Shown here piece after piece: positions 62,973 to 64,000 of a stretch of DNA of 64,000 nt. Origin of the DNA: Hyphochytrium catenoides (Eukaryota; Sar; Hyphochytriomycetes; Hyphochytriales; Hyphochytriaceae); assembly GCA_900088475.1 (NCBI GenBank), contig FLMG01004215.1, positions 15,801 to 79,800 of the forward strand. Direction: 5' to 3'. Each line of letters begins with the position of its first letter. Position 1 is the first letter of the stretch. The notes under the pieces are model-generated. The model was not told the origin of the DNA, ran no database searches, and saw nothing but the letters and a program-made list of their open reading frames with translations. Made by a program: the position numbers and the translations under genes.

Positions 62973-64000
62973 TTACGTCTTCGTCTTTCTCTTCTTTCTT
63001 TTAGGTTTCTGACCTCTCTTCTCCTCAACCTCCTTTCCTGTTCCGAACGGAGATTGATCGCCTGCCTCTGTGTCAGTCTTATCCTCTAGTGCCTGCTGTC
63101 CTACGCTTTCTGGCTCCTTCTGATCGTCAAATCCCTCGTCTTGCTTCACCTGACCAATCGCAGTTCCTGGTACTAACTGCTGCATGGAAGTAAGAGTGAA
63201 GTCCAAGAGGAATGACTGTTGGACTAAGCGATCCAGTCGCTGAAAATGCCGCTCACTATAAGAGATAAGCCCGTCTAACAGTTCTCCTACACCTTCCACC
63301 TTCTTCAACTCTGCTGGTCCGTGGCACTGAAGAATGCTCTTCACCACCTGCTGAGAGACGCTACTTCTGTTCGCATTCGTATTCCAGTCTCTACACAGCA
63401 TAAGTAGCTTCCTGATGTCGTCCAGTGGCGCCTCAAGTACGTACTTGTCCAAGCTCATGTTGCTCTCCCGAAGAGCGGTTCTGGGATGGTCTATCAGCTC
63501 TGAGAGTATACTCAACACCCTTTGAGGTCTGTTTAGCTCCAGAGCCAGTGAAAGAGCGCGAGGGTAGTCCTTCTTGCCTATCAGGTTGTACAGATCTTGC
63601 TCTTTCAGAATCTTCTGCTCGTTCTCCTCCATCAGCTGCTCCGCCTGCTCCACTGTGTTGTCCTCCCATACACAGATAGCAGAGTCCGCTCCCCCTGTCA
63701 CTACTTCTCTGCCGTCTGGGGATACTGCCAAGGCCCAAATCTTATCGTCATGGGCGTCAAATGTGTTCTCGCAGACATTATTTCGGATGGTCCATAACTT
63801 TACCAACCCATCTGCACCGGAAGACACAAGTTGCATGCCAGCAGTAATGAACTGAACCTTCAAGACAGAGGCCGTATGGCCTTCAAATGTTTTGAGACAA
63901 CTGTAGTCCTTCATAGACCAGATACGAATGGTTCGATCTCCACTGGAACTTGCCAATACCTGGTCCACAGGGGAGAACTCGACGCACCAAACACCTCGCT
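62973..64000 (-). CDS. UTP13: U3 snoRNP WD40 protein UTP13 (TBL3), 5' end outside window
   Basis: Component of the small-subunit processome (UTP-B complex) that processes 18S pre-rRNA in the nucleolus. The visible part opens inside a WD40 propeller: WCVEFSPVDQVLASSSGDRT, IRIWSMKDYSCLKTFEGHTA, SGADGLVKLWTIRNN and DGREVVTGGADSAICVWEDN. The Utp13 C-terminal helical domain follows: EQDLYNLIGKKDYPRALSLA, LNRPQRVLSILSELI, APLDDIRKLLMLCRDWNTN and FLLDFTLTSMQQLVPG. A lysine-rich tail (KPKRKKRKTKT), probably a nuclear or nucleolar localisation signal, ends at 62973. There is no intron in the visible 1 kb. The N-terminal propeller lies beyond 64000. Confidence 0.92.
   Translation of the reverse strand, partial: RGVWCVEFSPVDQVLASSSGDRTIRIWSMKDYSCLKTFEGHTASVLKVQFITAGMQLVSSGADGLVKLWTIRNNVCENTFDAHDDKIWALAVSPDGREVVTGGADSAICVWEDNTVEQAEQLMEENEQKILKEQDLYNLIGKKDYPRALSLALELNRPQRVLSILSELIDHPRTALRESNMSLDKYVLEAPLDDIRKLLMLCRDWNTNANRSSVSQQVVKSILQCHGPAELKKVEGVGELLDGLISYSERHFQRLDRLVQQSFLLDFTLTSMQQLVPGTAIGQVKQDEGFDDQKEPESVGQQALEDKTDTEAGDQSPFGTGKEVEEKRGQKPKRKKRKTKT

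Overview
This window is nuclear DNA of a protist. Genes lie on both strands and most are split by GT-AG introns of roughly 60-300 bases with GTAAG/GTGAG-like donors. TAA, TAG and TGA all end conserved reading frames, so the code is standard, which argues against most ciliates. Every product I recognise is eukaryotic. The one lineage hint is a calcium-dependent protein kinase (kinase fused to EF-hands), an architecture of alveolates, plants and some other protists but not of animals or fungi. An alveolate such as an apicomplexan relative fits, but I cannot name the species. All exon limits were read by eye from frames, splice signals and family similarity.

Layout: 12-3920 (-) PH plus BAR membrane-curvature protein; 4140-4686 (-) tentative small gene; 4756-6378 (+) CCT6; 7130-7282 (-) a 50-residue cytochrome c oxidase COX6C/5C-like subunit; 7697-7831 (-) last exon of an unknown small gene; 7954-9771 (+) compact DOT1 histone methyltransferase; 9935-15197 (-) importin-13/transportin-3-type karyopherin; 16121-19922 (+) Ulp2/SENP6-7-type SUMO protease with a PDZ-like N-terminus; 20179-22923 (-) unknown helical protein; 23997-25612 (-) CWC21/SRRM2 splicing factor; 26813-30257 (+) CDPK; 30677-35453 (-) SNU114/EFTUD2; 36417-37901 (-) secreted tyrosine-rich protein on a degenerate alpha-carbonic-anhydrase fold; 42131-44375 (+) serine-rich protein with an FWW motif; 44567-46624 (-) NADH-cytochrome b5 reductase; 47512-49063 (-) exosome RRP42; 49756-56668 (+) TAF2; 57675-58143 (+) probable mitochondrial cold-shock protein; 61743-62696 (+) unknown; 62973-64000 (-) UTP13/TBL3, cut by the window end.

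Most genes are housekeeping components of transcription (TAF2, DOT1), splicing (SNU114, CWC21), nuclear import, RNA decay and ribosome processing (RRP42, UTP13), protein folding (CCT6) and mitochondria. They do not form an operon-like system. The two products most likely to reward follow-up are the carbonic-anhydrase-like tyrosine-rich secreted protein, which has lost two of three zinc ligands, and the PDZ-SIM-Ulp2 protease. Gaps of about 4.2 kb (37902-42130) and 3.6 kb (58144-61742) hold no gene I can support. GA/CT microsatellites occur in several non-coding stretches.
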